A stretch of DNA of 64,000 nt from Paraburkholderia agricolaris (lineage in GTDB: Bacteria > Pseudomonadota > Gammaproteobacteria > Burkholderiales > Burkholderiaceae): contig NZ_QPER01000002.1 in the NCBI RefSeq assembly GCF_009455635.1, positions 3,038,001 through 3,102,000 of the forward strand. Direction: 5' to 3'. The notes beneath the pieces were generated by a model that was given only the letters and a program-made list of their open reading frames with translations, was not told where the DNA came from and did not search any database. Position numbers and translations under genes: made by a program. Positions 34,581 to 43,864 of this stretch are shown here, piece after piece (positions within the stretch are counted from its first letter, which is position 1; every line of letters begins with the position of its first letter).

Positions 34581-35918
34581 TCAGGCCAGCGCCTTCCGGA
34601 GCCGCGTTGCGTGCGGCAGCGCAATCAGCACCGACAACCCGCTGACGATCATCAGCGCCGCCATCACATACAGACCGTCTCCCAGCCGCCCCGTGCGGGT
34701 CGCGATCAGCCCGATCAGCCATGGGCTCGCGAAGCCGCCCAGCGAACCAAGACTGCTCACCAGGGCAATGCCTGCGGCAGCAGCCTTCCCGGACAGAAAC
34801 ATCGGTGGCATCGACCAGAAGATCGGAATCGCCGCATAGATGAACACGACCGCAATGCTGAGCGTGGCCAGCGTCCCGGCCACACCCAGGCTGGCGCCGA
34901 AGGCCGCAACGACCATCAACGCGGCCGAGCCGGCGAGCGAGCACACGGTGAAGTGCAAACGCCGCTCCGCCCGGCGATCCGAGTGCATCGATATCAGCAC
35001 GATACCGAGCGCGCCGATACCGTACGGAATGGCGCTGTACATCCCGATCATCAGCACGTCCTTGACGCCGGCCTCCCTGAGCATCACGGGAAGCCAGAGA
35101 CTGATCGCGTAGGAACCGCAGGCGAGCGCAAAATAGATGAAGGCGCACCAGTAGAGACGCACGCTGCGAAAGGCGTCGAACACCGAAGCGGCGGAAACCG
35201 CGCGCTTTTCCTGCTGCTCGGCTGACAACGCCTGCCGCAGCGCCGAGTTTTCGTCGTCAGTGAGCCAACTCACCTGCTCCGGGCGGTCGACGAGGAGAAA
35301 GAAGGCCACCACGCCCAACAGTGCGGCCGGTATGCCTTCGAGCAGGAACATCCATTGCCAGCCGCGCAGGCCGTGCGCACCCGCCATGCCGTGCATGATC
35401 CAGCCGGAAAGTGGGCCACCCAGCATGCCGGCCAGCGCCGCACCGGCGAAGAACCATGAGACGACCGTAGCGCGGCGCCTCGGCGGAAACCAGTACGTGA
35501 GGTACAGGACGATCCCCGGGAAGAAACCGGCCTCGAATGCCCCGAGCAGAAATCGCAGTACGTTGAGTTGCCACGCGGTCTGAACGAACATCGTGCAAGC
35601 CGACACGATGCCCCAGCACGCCATGATCCGGCAGAACGTCCGCCTTGCGCCGATTTTTGCCAGCAACAGATTGCTGGGTACTTCGAACAGCACATAGCCG
35701 ATGAAGAAGATCCCCGCGCCGAGACCGTACGCTGCCTCGCTGATGCGCAGGTCGCGCGTCATCTCGAGATGGGCAAAGCCGATGTTGATCCGGTCGAGGA
35801 ATGAAACAAGGTAGCAAATGAACAGAAATGGCACGATCCGCAGCGTGATCTTGCGGTACAGCCGATCCTCACGGTCTTGCCGGCTTTCGCTTCCTTCATC
35901 CGATAGAGCGATGTTCAC
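34581..35918 (-). CDS. MFS transporter, anion:cation symporter (phthalate/tartrate permease-like) family
   Basis: The 445-residue, 12-helix transporter shows anion:cation symporter features: RIVPFLFICYLVSFLDRINIGFA in helix 1, GYVLFEVPSNLLLAKIGAR after helix 2, and RFLLGAFEAGFFPGIVLYLTYWFP in helix 4. Such permeases import organic acids, including aromatic acids. It lies upstream of the porin gene and downstream of a LuxR-type regulator on the same strand. The adjacent ring-cleavage operon makes an aromatic acid a reasonable substrate. Confidence 0.9.
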   Translation of the reverse strand: MNIALSDEGSESRQDREDRLYRKITLRIVPFLFICYLVSFLDRINIGFAHLEMTRDLRISEAAYGLGAGIFFIGYVLFEVPSNLLLAKIGARRTFCRIMACWGIVSACTMFVQTAWQLNVLRFLLGAFEAGFFPGIVLYLTYWFPPRRRATVVSWFFAGAALAGMLGGPLSGWIMHGMAGAHGLRGWQWMFLLEGIPAALLGVVAFFLLVDRPEQVSWLTDDENSALRQALSAEQQEKRAVSAASVFDAFRSVRLYWCAFIYFALACGSYAISLWLPVMLREAGVKDVLMIGMYSAIPYGIGALGIVLISMHSDRRAERRLHFTVCSLAGSAALMVVAAFGASLGVAGTLATLSIAVVFIYAAIPIFWSMPPMFLSGKAAAAGIALVSSLGSLGGFASPWLIGLIATRTGRLGDGLYVMAALMIVSGLSVLIALPHATRLRKALA

Positions 35919-36012
35919 GTCGGTGTCTCCAATAGGTGTTTTTCGTTTTTTGTGTCGTACTTGTCGAACGCCGCTTCATTCGTTCAAGCCGGCGTTCAGC
36001 ATGCGTCGATCA

Positions 36013-36828
36013 TCAGGCGCAGGCCGTTTCGCCGGCCCGAATCAAGCGGTCGTGCAGTTCCCGGACGGACCCCACGCCGAGCTTGGCGTACGCCCTGCGG
36101 CTGTAGGTAATGACCGTGTTGATGCTGATGCCGAGCTTCTGGCCGGTGTCCGCCAGCGTGCGGCCGCTCAGCAGACTCGAACAGACGTCCAGTTCGCGCG
36201 ACGACAGCGCCACGCCGGCGTTATGGTCGAGCGATTCCCGCCAGCGCGAGATCGGGATATCGCGGGGGATCGTGAATCTGGCGTGCGCCTGCGCGAACGC
36301 GAGGAAGAGCGGCGCGACCTGCGTAAGCGCTTCGAGCTCCGCGTCGGAAAATCGCCCGGTGCTCTGGTCGCGATAGCAGTGGAGCAACGTTGCCGTACCG
36401 CCCGCATGCTGATTCGACATCGTGAGCCGGTCCTCGATGCCAACGTGCTCGTAGCACGCCGAACGATAACGCGCGTTGGTCACCTCTTCGCGCGTCCGGT
36501 ACCGGAGATGAACCGATTCGCAGCCAGTCTCGCGAATCGCAATCGACGCGTCGTTGCCTGCGTCGTACAGATGCATTTCGCTCATGTAATGCATTGCCGC
36601 GCGGGCCGCGTTCGAACGCGATACGCGGCTCTCGGTGGCGAGCATGCGTAGATCGTTGTCGCGCAGTCGAACGAATAAAGCGCAATGATCGACCGTCGCA
36701 AACCGGTTCAACGCATCGAGTATCGTGCGCGTGCAGGCAGGCGTGCCGAGCGAGCGCGTCAACGATTCGATCACCTCGATCGACAGGCGCGCGTCGACAG
36801 CACGCGCCCGGGTGGTCCAGCTACGCAT
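36013..36828 (-). CDS. LuxR-type helix-turn-helix regulator (paralogue 1)
   Basis: The 271-residue protein has a C-terminal LuxR/GerE domain (LSSRELDVCSSLLSGRTLADTGQKLGISINTVITYSRRAYAKL). Its N-terminal domain, about 190 residues, is not a recognisable autoinducer-binding or receiver domain. It shares N-A-x-YR-x2-CYE-x2-GI-x-DRL and YRD-x-S-x-G-x-F with the regulator at 38308-39129, so the two are paralogues. GGAG precedes the ATG at 36828; a longer frame reaches 36909. It is 94 bases upstream of the MFS-porin pair and is the likely local regulator. Confidence 0.85.
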   Translation of the reverse strand: MRSWTTRARAVDARLSIEVIESLTRSLGTPACTRTILDALNRFATVDHCALFVRLRDNDLRMLATESRVSRSNAARAAMHYMSEMHLYDAGNDASIAIRETGCESVHLRYRTREEVTNARYRSACYEHVGIEDRLTMSNQHAGGTATLLHCYRDQSTGRFSDAELEALTQVAPLFLAFAQAHARFTIPRDIPISRWRESLDHNAGVALSSRELDVCSSLLSGRTLADTGQKLGISINTVITYSRRAYAKLGVGSVRELHDRLIRAGETACA

Positions 36829-37058
36829 GGGGACTGTCTCCGTCCGGCCCAACACGCTGGGCCTTTTGTGATTTGGAGCAGCGTAGCGCGATCGGCGCTT
36901 GCGCGGCATCCCATCGAGGTAGGAGGCAGGCTCTCGCCACCTCCCTCATCGACAGGAGGCATGCGTCGCATCCGGACTCCCGGCGAAGCCGTGCGATGCG
37001 CGCAGGAGGTCGATCAGCCGGTTCGAACAAACCGGCGGTGCTAACGCCGGAGACGCCG

Positions 37059-37844
37059 TCAGGCGGTCAAGGGAAAGGCCGGCACGGTATGGCTCAGTGC
37101 CTGTTGCGCAGCGGACAGGTACGCTGCGCGCTGCGCCGCATCGCTGTCGCGATTGAAGATGATCGATACGGCGAAGCAGCGCCGCTGGACCTGATCGACG
37201 ACCGGCACGGCGATCGCGGAGTAGCCGTCGAGGAGGATGCCGGGGGAAACGCGAAACCCGTCCACGACGGCCATGCCGTTCTCTCGCACCAACGCGATCT
37301 GCTCTTTCAGATAGCGCGCGGTGATGTGACGCGTATCGTCATGCCGCGGATTCCCGGCAAGCTCGCGCCGCACCTGCGCCGCGGTCCAGGCCTGCGGCAG
37401 ATAAGCGATGAAAACCCGGCCGGCTGCCGTACGGGTCAACGCGGAAAGCGCCCGCCCCACCCGGAAATCGACGGGGAAATCGCGCAGCCCTTCGTTCTGC
37501 GCGACGATCGTGGCATCGTTGCCGTTCCACATCGTCAGGACGGCCGGCAAATGCGTCGTCTGATCGAGTTCGGCCATCACGCGCCGCGCCGTCTGCATCG
37601 CATCGACGCGACGCAGCGCTTCCATCCCCAGGCGGATGGCCGATGGTCCAAGCTCATAGGGCCCCGCCTCGCCGACCTGCGTCACGAGGCCGGTCTTCAT
37701 CAGGCTGATCAGGTAAGCGCGTGCCTTGCTCGTCGTCATCCCGGCGCTCGCCGCGAGACGGCTCATCGGCGTCGGCTCGCCGGCTTCGAGCAAGGCGTCC
37801 AGCAGCAGAAAACCCAGCTCGATCGACTGTATGCCTTTATTCAT
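37059..37844 (-). CDS. IclR-family transcriptional regulator
   Basis: The 261-residue protein has the N-terminal IclR winged helix (about 5-65, MSRLAASAGMTTSKARAYLISLMKTGLV) and a GAF-like effector domain (about 80-250) with GYSAIAVPV near its end. IclR proteins commonly control aromatic-acid and acetate pathways. It stands alone between two paralogous LuxR-type genes. The upstream 463-base region contains inverted-repeat sites that could be its operators. Confidence 0.92.
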   Translation of the reverse strand: MNKGIQSIELGFLLLDALLEAGEPTPMSRLAASAGMTTSKARAYLISLMKTGLVTQVGEAGPYELGPSAIRLGMEALRRVDAMQTARRVMAELDQTTHLPAVLTMWNGNDATIVAQNEGLRDFPVDFRVGRALSALTRTAAGRVFIAYLPQAWTAAQVRRELAGNPRHDDTRHITARYLKEQIALVRENGMAVVDGFRVSPGILLDGYSAIAVPVVDQVQRRCFAVSIIFNRDSDAAQRAAYLSAAQQALSHTVPAFPLTA

Positions 37845-38307
37845 GGGGGGTTTCTATCCAGTTACCTCGTTACCTCGTTCAAGGGAATCTGCGCATCCGC
37901 CAGCTTCGACGGCTCGCGGCTCAAGACCCAAGCCGCAAGGAAATGCCCGGCGTCATGACCTGCTCCGGCGATCACGCCCTTCTGCACGCCCTCGCCCCTT
38001 GGTTGACCGCTCAAAATCATCGATCTATACTCAACAATACAAAGCATACTCAATAATGATGAGCATTGAGTCAGGTTTTTCCAGACTTTGCCAGACTTTT
38101 TCTGGCGGCGGATTTCATGAATATCTCCGCTGACGCAGCGCAAGGGCGCCCCGCCCACCGCGCGTGCGTTACCGCGGCGCTCAGCGGGATCGCGCCCTAA
38201 CGGCCCGCGAAGCAATCACCGGCCGCCCGTGCGAGAGCAGGAAAGACCAGGTCGTAAAAGGACACGGGAGCTATGCCGACGCCCGGCAGCGCTCCGGGGA
38301 GGTTGTC
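37845..38307. promoter_or_regulatory. divergent iclR/luxR promoter region with repeats
   Basis: This 463-base region holds an ACTCAAT/ATTGAGT inverted repeat at 38048-38071 (7-base arms, 10-base gap), a related ACTCAACAAT at 38029-38038, and a direct repeat of CCAGACTTT (38078-38086 and 38088-38096) followed by an inverted CTGG. The arrangement suits binding by one or both flanking regulators. No gene is seen. Confidence 0.5.
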
Positions 38308-39129
38308 ATGGATGTGCGAACCATTGATATTCACCGGGAGCCGGCTTCCTCGTGCGTTTCCGTCGCCATCGATCTGATCGGGCGCATGGGCGAACCGGGC
38401 TACGCCAGGCAGTTGACGGATTCGCTGTCGCAAGTGGTCAGGTTTGCCCACCTGTGCATCCTGTCTTTTTCAAGGCTGACGCCTCCCGACCTGCTGGGCA
38501 CCGGCAGTACGCTTTCGCCGGCCTGTGCGGAAGACACGGCCTATATCTATCTGGGCGGCCACTACAACGCCGACCCCACTGGGCAGTTGCGCGCCGCGAA
38601 CGTCGACTCGGGCAGGCAACTCTATATCCAGAGACAACGGGCCGAAGATATTGCGAACGCGGATTACCGGATGTCATGCTACGAAAAACCGGGCATCGTC
38701 GATCGCCTGTCCCTGCTCCAGCACTTCGGTCCCGACAACTGGATCGCGGTCAATCTCTATCGCGATTCGAGCCAGGGGCATTTCGACAGCTCCGAATACG
38801 CGCGGCTCATCACGGTGGCACCGATCGTGACCGCCAGTGCGGACAAGCATCGGCAGCTCGTCACAAGCAACCCGCACATCCCCGCTAACAGCTTGCTGGA
38901 GTATGCCGCTGTCGCGCCGACCATCGAACAGCGTCTTGCCGCAATCGGCCCAATGCTGAGCGCGCGCGAATTCGAGGTCTGCAGCCGGATTCTGCTTGGT
39001 CTGAGTGCAAAGGAAATAGCCCGGCAACTCGGCATCGCGCCGAACACCGTGGCGGAGCATCGCAAGAATGCCTATGCGAAGCTGGCCGTTCGCAACCACA
39101 AGCAACTGTTCGCGCGATTTTCATTGTGA
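38308..39129 (+). CDS. LuxR-type helix-turn-helix regulator (paralogue 2)
   Basis: The 273-residue protein has a C-terminal LuxR domain (LSAREFEVCSRILLGLSAKEIARQLGIAPNTVAEHRKNAYAKL) and the same unrecognised N-terminal domain as the regulator at 36013-36828. GGGGAGG lies six bases before the ATG at 38308; the open frame back to 38164 lacks such a site. It is divergent from the iclR gene. Having two homologous sensors around an IclR gene suggests duplication and related but distinct ligands. Confidence 0.87.
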   Translation: MDVRTIDIHREPASSCVSVAIDLIGRMGEPGYARQLTDSLSQVVRFAHLCILSFSRLTPPDLLGTGSTLSPACAEDTAYIYLGGHYNADPTGQLRAANVDSGRQLYIQRQRAEDIANADYRMSCYEKPGIVDRLSLLQHFGPDNWIAVNLYRDSSQGHFDSSEYARLITVAPIVTASADKHRQLVTSNPHIPANSLLEYAAVAPTIEQRLAAIGPMLSAREFEVCSRILLGLSAKEIARQLGIAPNTVAEHRKNAYAKLAVRNHKQLFARFSL

Positions 39130-39544
39130 GGGGCCCGGCGCGCTGCGGTCGATGCCGGCAGAACGATAACAGTTGGCCAAAGTCAGAAACTCAGTAACGA
39201 TTCTGGTCCTCAACGCGATCCTGCTGAACGGCTTTGTCAAGTTGGCCGTTGCAAACTACTCTTTTTCGATCAATCATAGTTATCCTTATTAGACAAATTT
39301 CCAGGAAGCTACGGCGATAGTCAAATAATGCCATGAGACGAAGCGTTGCTGGACGGTGAGCGAGTCGACGAAATTCACACTCGTACAAGCCTGGCTAACG
39401 CATCAATTGCCGACGGTATAATAGGACCCTGCTGCATTCTCAGCCGGCAAGTTGCGATTCAGGTTCCTGACGGCCCAGACAAAGTTCTCCGCGTCATTAA
39501 CCTGCACCTGTTCGTTCGTCTTTATCCTCGAATCCCTCCTGCCT
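39130..39544. other. intergenic region upstream of the deoR-type gene
   Basis: A perfect TATAAT lies at 39417-39422, about 120 bases before the DeoR start, with only a poor -35 hexamer. The section 39180-39300 is AT-richer and has short open frames without recognisable homology. No gene is called. Confidence 0.45.
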
Positions 39545-40318
39545 ATGCTCTCAACTCAACGACAGTCCGAAATCATGCGCCTCGTGCGTGTGCACAAGAC
39601 GTGCTCGATCGCAGAACTCGCGAAGATCCTTGCTGTTTCCGATGAAACGATTCGACGCAACGTGAAGCGCTTGCTTGCGGATGGACTGGTACTCAAGGTG
39701 CATGGCGGAATAATGCTTCCGGGGCATCTGGAAGATCCTCCGTTTCAGCAACGCATGCTCGAGAATGCCGAAGCCAAGCAGATTATTGCCGCACGTGTCG
39801 GACAGCTCATCCAGGACGGTGAAACGCTAATCCTCGACGGAGGGAGCACCTGTGTGCACGTGGCACACGCGTTATGTCAGCGCAGCCGCCTGACGGTGGT
39901 CACCAATTCAGCGGAGATCGCCCGCATCCTGGCCCCGCGCAATGAGAATCGCGTGTTCATGACCGGTGGTGAATTGCGCACCGACGACTCCTCTGCATTC
40001 GGCGAATCTGCACTTTCGTTTATTCGCCAATTTCGAGTTCGCTACGGAATCGTCTCGGTTTCATCGGTCACCGCGCAGGGCCTGTTCATGGATTCGCAAC
40101 TGTGCGATGCAGAGCTTTCGCGGACCGTTCTGGAACAGGCGGAACAACGGGTCGTACTGGCGGATCACGCCAAATTCGGTCGAAGCGCGCTGGTTAACGC
40201 GTTCGGGCCAGATTCGGTCGATTTGCTAATCACGGACCGTGCACCTGCACCAGCGCTTATGCGGATATTCGCTCAAACTAATCTCGAGGTCAGTTGGGGA
40301 GACTCGGACGAGCTGTGA
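39545..40318 (+). CDS. DeoR-family transcriptional regulator
   Basis: The 257-residue repressor begins with MLSTQRQSEIMRLV and a DeoR helix-turn-helix (about 20-55, CSIAELAKILAVSDETIRRNVKRL). A sugar-phosphate-isomerase-like effector domain follows, with DGGSTCVHVA, NSAEIA, TGGEL and a late VVLADHAKFGR. The frame extends back to 39452 but this ATG matches the usual family start. It converges on folB with a 14-base gap. No sugar operon is adjacent, so its target is unclear. Confidence 0.9.
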   Translation: MLSTQRQSEIMRLVRVHKTCSIAELAKILAVSDETIRRNVKRLLADGLVLKVHGGIMLPGHLEDPPFQQRMLENAEAKQIIAARVGQLIQDGETLILDGGSTCVHVAHALCQRSRLTVVTNSAEIARILAPRNENRVFMTGGELRTDDSSAFGESALSFIRQFRVRYGIVSVSSVTAQGLFMDSQLCDAELSRTVLEQAEQRVVLADHAKFGRSALVNAFGPDSVDLLITDRAPAPALMRIFAQTNLEVSWGDSDEL

Positions 40319-40332
40319 CGCGGGTCACATCT

Positions 40333-40821
40333 TCATCGACATGGCAGCGCGCGGTGGAGATCGTCATCGTGTTGGGGAAGGCGACGACGCTCGATTACCA
40401 CACCCACCGATTCAACATCGTCGAACTTGGCCGGTTTCGCGAGCGATACTCGAACCCATTGAGCACCGTGTTCCAATAGCACCAGTTGTGCAACGGCTTC
40501 GGCGAGTGCCTCCAGCAATTTCAGGCGATGTGATGCGAACAGCCGATGTAGTGCGTCACGAACTGACGCGTAGTTGATGGTGTCCGAAATGCGATCAGTC
40601 TTGCATGCGCGATTCACCTTTACACCGATCGACAGATTCACTCGCACCGGTTGCGGATGATAGAGTTCGTCGCGGTCGATACCGATGATTGTGTGGATCG
40701 TCAACCCGTCGATAAAGACAACGTCCATATATTCGGCTGCGAGTATTGCCGCCTGACCTTGGGGACCCAGCGTCCGTTCGGACGTAGCATATGTCGCGTT
40801 GAATGAATCCCTGCCAGTCAT
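40333..40821 (-). CDS. folB: dihydroneopterin aldolase family protein
   Basis: The 162-residue protein contains the FolB core from about residue 32: DVVFIDGLTIHTIIGI, the YASVRDAL segment, LLEALAEAVAQL, and the catalytic-Lys-type SLAKPAKFDDVESVGVVIER ending. A 31-residue N-terminal extension precedes it; GAGGAAC before the ATG at 40821 supports the longer form. It makes 6-hydroxymethyl-dihydropterin for folate. It ends an operon with folD, etfBA and a dimethylglycine-type dehydrogenase, so it looks like a paralogue dedicated to folate supply for demethylation. Confidence 0.88.
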   Translation of the reverse strand: MTGRDSFNATYATSERTLGPQGQAAILAAEYMDVVFIDGLTIHTIIGIDRDELYHPQPVRVNLSIGVKVNRACKTDRISDTINYASVRDALHRLFASHRLKLLEALAEAVAQLVLLEHGAQWVRVSLAKPAKFDDVESVGVVIERRRLPQHDDDLHRALPCR

Positions 40822-41116
40822 GATGTTCCTCGCCGCATGCGGAGGTTGATCGGATGGGTTGCTACAGCAATGGGAGAATTACCGTTTCTGCACGTTCATC
40901 CCTCGCCGCTTGCTGCCGTCGTCGTTCTTCACGAACTCATACTCCGCGGCCGGGCATTAGCGTCACTCCGGACCAGGAAAGGGTTACCAGTTCGCATTCA
41001 CCGGCATCGAGAAATCTTTCGCATCAGGTGATCCCGCCGGCTCTCTATTAGTCTGGACGTGACTATCTGGTAGACCGCGAAGGCGTCACGGCCTTGCAGG
41101 ACGTATCGCCGTCCAG

Positions 41117-41968
41117 CTAACTTGCTTTGACGCTCGCCTCCGTCGCTTCCACGGTGTGAGAAATAAGTGCCGCGATCGTCATTGGACCCACGCCGCCAGG
41201 CACCGGGGTATAAGCGAGAGCCCGCGAAATCACTCCGCGAAGCTCAATATCGCCAATGCCGCCGGCGTGGTATCCGGCGTCTATGACAATGGCTCCATCC
41301 CTGATCCAGTCCGCACGGATGAATTCCGGCTTTCCCACCGCACCGACGACGATATCGGCGCGGCGGACGACTTCTGACAAATCCACGGTCTTCGAGTGGC
41401 AGATGGTGACCGTTGCGTTCGCATTGGACAGCATCATCGCCATCGGCTTACCTAAAATGGGACTTCGGCCTACGACCACGGCAGATTTGCCGGCGACGTC
41501 AATCTGATAATGATGCAGGAGACGCATAATGCCGGCAGGGGTGGCCGAGCCGAAAGCACGCTCACCCAGCGCCATAAGCCCGAAGCCGTGACTCGTGACA
41601 CCGTCAACGTCTTTCTCGATCGCGATTCGGTCAAAACAGCGCCTTTCGTCGATCTGGCTCGGCACCGGATGCTGCAAAAGAATGCCACGTACGTCCGCGT
41701 CAGCGTTGAGACGATCAATTTCGTCGAGAAGCTGTTGCGTTGTTGTTTCCTTCGGCAGCACAACGGGACGCGAATCCATTCCAACCCGCTGACACGCATT
41801 GCGTTTCATCCGAACGTAGATGGCTGACGATGGATCGTCACCGACCAGGATGGTGGCGAGGACCGGGATACGTCCTTGCTGCGTCTTGACTAGCGCTGAA
41901 ACGCGCTGCGTAAGATCGCGCTCGATTTGCTGCGAGAGCGCTTTTCCGTCCAGTTTTAGTGCAGTCAT
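41117..41968 (-). CDS. folD: methylenetetrahydrofolate dehydrogenase/cyclohydrolase
   Basis: The 283-residue bifunctional enzyme interconverts 5,10-methylene- and 10-formyl-tetrahydrofolate. The catalytic Lys lies in the Y-x3-K pattern YVRMK, the folate-site sequence is [11 protein letters not shown], the NADP site is [13 protein letters not shown], and the C-terminal [12 protein letters not shown] is intact. The ATG at 41968 was preferred to an upstream TTG at 42004 that adds 12 residues. It is placed between etfA and folB in a demethylation operon and would process the methylene-folate released there. The 295 bases between folD and folB hold no recognisable gene. Confidence 0.94.
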   Translation of the reverse strand: MTALKLDGKALSQQIERDLTQRVSALVKTQQGRIPVLATILVGDDPSSAIYVRMKRNACQRVGMDSRPVVLPKETTTQQLLDEIDRLNADADVRGILLQHPVPSQIDERRCFDRIAIEKDVDGVTSHGFGLMALGERAFGSATPAGIMRLLHHYQIDVAGKSAVVVGRSPILGKPMAMMLSNANATVTICHSKTVDLSEVVRRADIVVGAVGKPEFIRADWIRDGAIVIDAGYHAGGIGDIELRGVISRALAYTPVPGGVGPMTIAALISHTVEATEASVKAS

Positions 41969-42017
41969 CTTGAATGTTCCGTGCAATCCGGTGATTACCT
42001 TCAAAAACGGGTTCTGC

Positions 42018-42968
42018 CTATTCGGCCAACTCTCTCACTAGTTCTGGCACTACGTCAAACAGATCGCCGACAAGACCATAGTCAGCGATTGAAAATATCG
42101 GTGCTTCCAGGTCCTTGTTGATCGCCACAATCACCTTGGAGTCCTTCATTCCGGCGAGGTGTTGAATTGCCCCGGATATTCCGATCGCCATGTATAGCTG
42201 CGGCGCGACAATCTTGCCGGTCTGCCCCACCTGAGAATCATTCGGAGCGTAGCCCGCGTCGACAGCGGCGCGTGACGCACCGAGCGCGGCACCGAGTCTG
42301 TCGGCAAGGGGAGGTAACACGTTCGTATAGTTTTCCACAGATCCGAGACCACGTCCCCCGGATACGACGATTTGTGCCGCCGTCAGTTCCGGACGCTCCA
42401 GCTTTGTCAAATCACGACTGACGAACCGCGAAACACCGCAGTCGGCGACAGGGACAAGAGATGACACGGACGCGGTGCCGCCAACCGCCGCCACCGGCCC
42501 GAAGCTGGTGGAACGCACCGTGATAACTTTCAGCTTGTCGCCACTCTTAACTATTGCAATCGCATTACCGGCATAGATCGGACGCTGAAATGTATCGACG
42601 GCTTCCACAGCGGTGATATCCGAAATCTGCGCAACGTCGAGCAACGCAGCAATCCGTGGCGCAATATTTTTTCCATAGGCCGTGGCGGCCGCCAGAACGT
42701 GCGAATAGTCGTGCGCGATGGCGAGTACCTGAGCCGCGATATTCTCGGCGAGCCCATCAGAAAAATGCGGGGCGTCTGCCAATAATACGTTGCTGACGCC
42801 GGCGATCTTCGCCGCCTCGTCAGCTACTCGCGCCGCATCGCTGCCCGCGATCAGAACATGGATGTCGCCCGCGCCCGCATTGGAAAGCTGCGCTGCTGCC
42901 GCAACGGCGCTCAAAGTTGCGCTCCTGATAGTCTGGTTGTCGTGTTCAGCAATAATCAGAATGGTCAT
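42018..42968 (-). CDS. etfA: electron transfer flavoprotein alpha subunit
   Basis: The 316-residue subunit starts [10 protein letters not shown] and has the FAD-binding C-terminal domain: [31 protein letters not shown] and [19 protein letters not shown]. It pairs with the beta subunit encoded 11 bases upstream. It takes electrons from the dehydrogenase encoded at the head of the operon and passes them to ETF:ubiquinone oxidoreductase. The ATG at 42968 has GGAG upstream. Confidence 0.95.
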   Translation of the reverse strand: MTILIIAEHDNQTIRSATLSAVAAAAQLSNAGAGDIHVLIAGSDAARVADEAAKIAGVSNVLLADAPHFSDGLAENIAAQVLAIAHDYSHVLAAATAYGKNIAPRIAALLDVAQISDITAVEAVDTFQRPIYAGNAIAIVKSGDKLKVITVRSTSFGPVAAVGGTASVSSLVPVADCGVSRFVSRDLTKLERPELTAAQIVVSGGRGLGSVENYTNVLPPLADRLGAALGASRAAVDAGYAPNDSQVGQTGKIVAPQLYMAIGISGAIQHLAGMKDSKVIVAINKDLEAPIFSIADYGLVGDLFDVVPELVRELAE

Positions 42969-42979
42969 TCGAGTCTCCT

Positions 42980-43735
42980 TCAGAGTACCTTGGCTTCGAA
43001 CTTCAACGCTTGCACCAGAGCTTTGACGTCGGGCACCTTCACCCCGGCGCTGCGCTTGCCCGGTTCGACCACGCACACGGTCGTCAGCCGTGGCGTTACC
43101 TCTACACCCAGCTCCACCGGCGTCAGTATTTCGAGTGGCTTTTTCTTGGCCTTCATCATGTTCGGCAACGTCACATAGCGTGGCTCATTAAGCCGAAGAT
43201 CCGTTGTGATAACCGCCGGCAGTCTGACCGACAGCGTCTCCAGACCACCGTCTACTTCGCGTGTGACCTGAGCGCAGCCGTCTTCGATCGTCACCTTCGA
43301 CGCGAAGGTCGCTTGAGGGAGGCTGGCCAGTGCGGCGAGCATCTGCCCGGTCTGATTGCTGTCGTCGTCGATCGCCTGTTTGCCGAGAAACATCAGTTGG
43401 GGCTGCTCCCTGTCGACGAGAGCCTTCAGAATCTTTGCCACCGCGAGCGGTTGCAGTTCTTCATGACACTCGACCAGCACGGCGCGATCCGCGCCGATTG
43501 CCAGCGCCTGACGCAAGGTCTCCTGGCATTGTGCCGACCCGCACGACACGACGACTACTTCGGTCGCAACGCCTGCCTCTTTCAGACGAACGGCCTCTTC
43601 GACCGCAATTTCGTCGAACGGATTCATCGCCATTTTCGCGTTCGAAATGTCAATTCCGCTCCTATCCGCTTTGACGCGTACCGCGACATTCGAATCAATC
43701 ACACGCTTTACAGATACCAGAATCTTCACACTCAT
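42980..43735 (-). CDS. etfB: electron transfer flavoprotein beta subunit
   Basis: The 251-residue AMP-binding beta subunit starts [14 protein letters not shown] and contains the [18 protein letters not shown] signature and [20 protein letters not shown]. It lies between the dehydrogenase gene and etfA. Its proximity to a dimethylglycine/sarcosine-type dehydrogenase suggests this ETF is a dedicated partner, separate from the fatty-acid-oxidation ETF. The usual recognition-loop leucine region of beta-ETF is present around [15 protein letters not shown]. Confidence 0.95.
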   Translation of the reverse strand: MSVKILVSVKRVIDSNVAVRVKADRSGIDISNAKMAMNPFDEIAVEEAVRLKEAGVATEVVVVSCGSAQCQETLRQALAIGADRAVLVECHEELQPLAVAKILKALVDREQPQLMFLGKQAIDDDSNQTGQMLAALASLPQATFASKVTIEDGCAQVTREVDGGLETLSVRLPAVITTDLRLNEPRYVTLPNMMKAKKKPLEILTPVELGVEVTPRLTTVCVVEPGKRSAGVKVPDVKALVQALKFEAKVL

Positions 43736-43864
43736 CTCCCTCAAATGTTGATCAACCTGTCGACCGGGAAGCGCATAACATTCCAGATCGTTCGCTTCGA
43801 ATGCTGAGCTATGCATGCGCGTCCTGGCGAGAGATTGCCTGCCCGTCAGAATGCAATGCGAGAT

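Noticed and set aside
33427..35148. 573-residue porin fusion
   Set aside because: The first 200 residues are the shadow of the MFS gene; the GTG at 34551 has a ribosome binding site and a normal porin signal peptide.
39191..39388. Open frame that might be a transposase remnant
   Set aside because: No conserved transposase motif or terminal repeat can be identified; composition alone is not enough.
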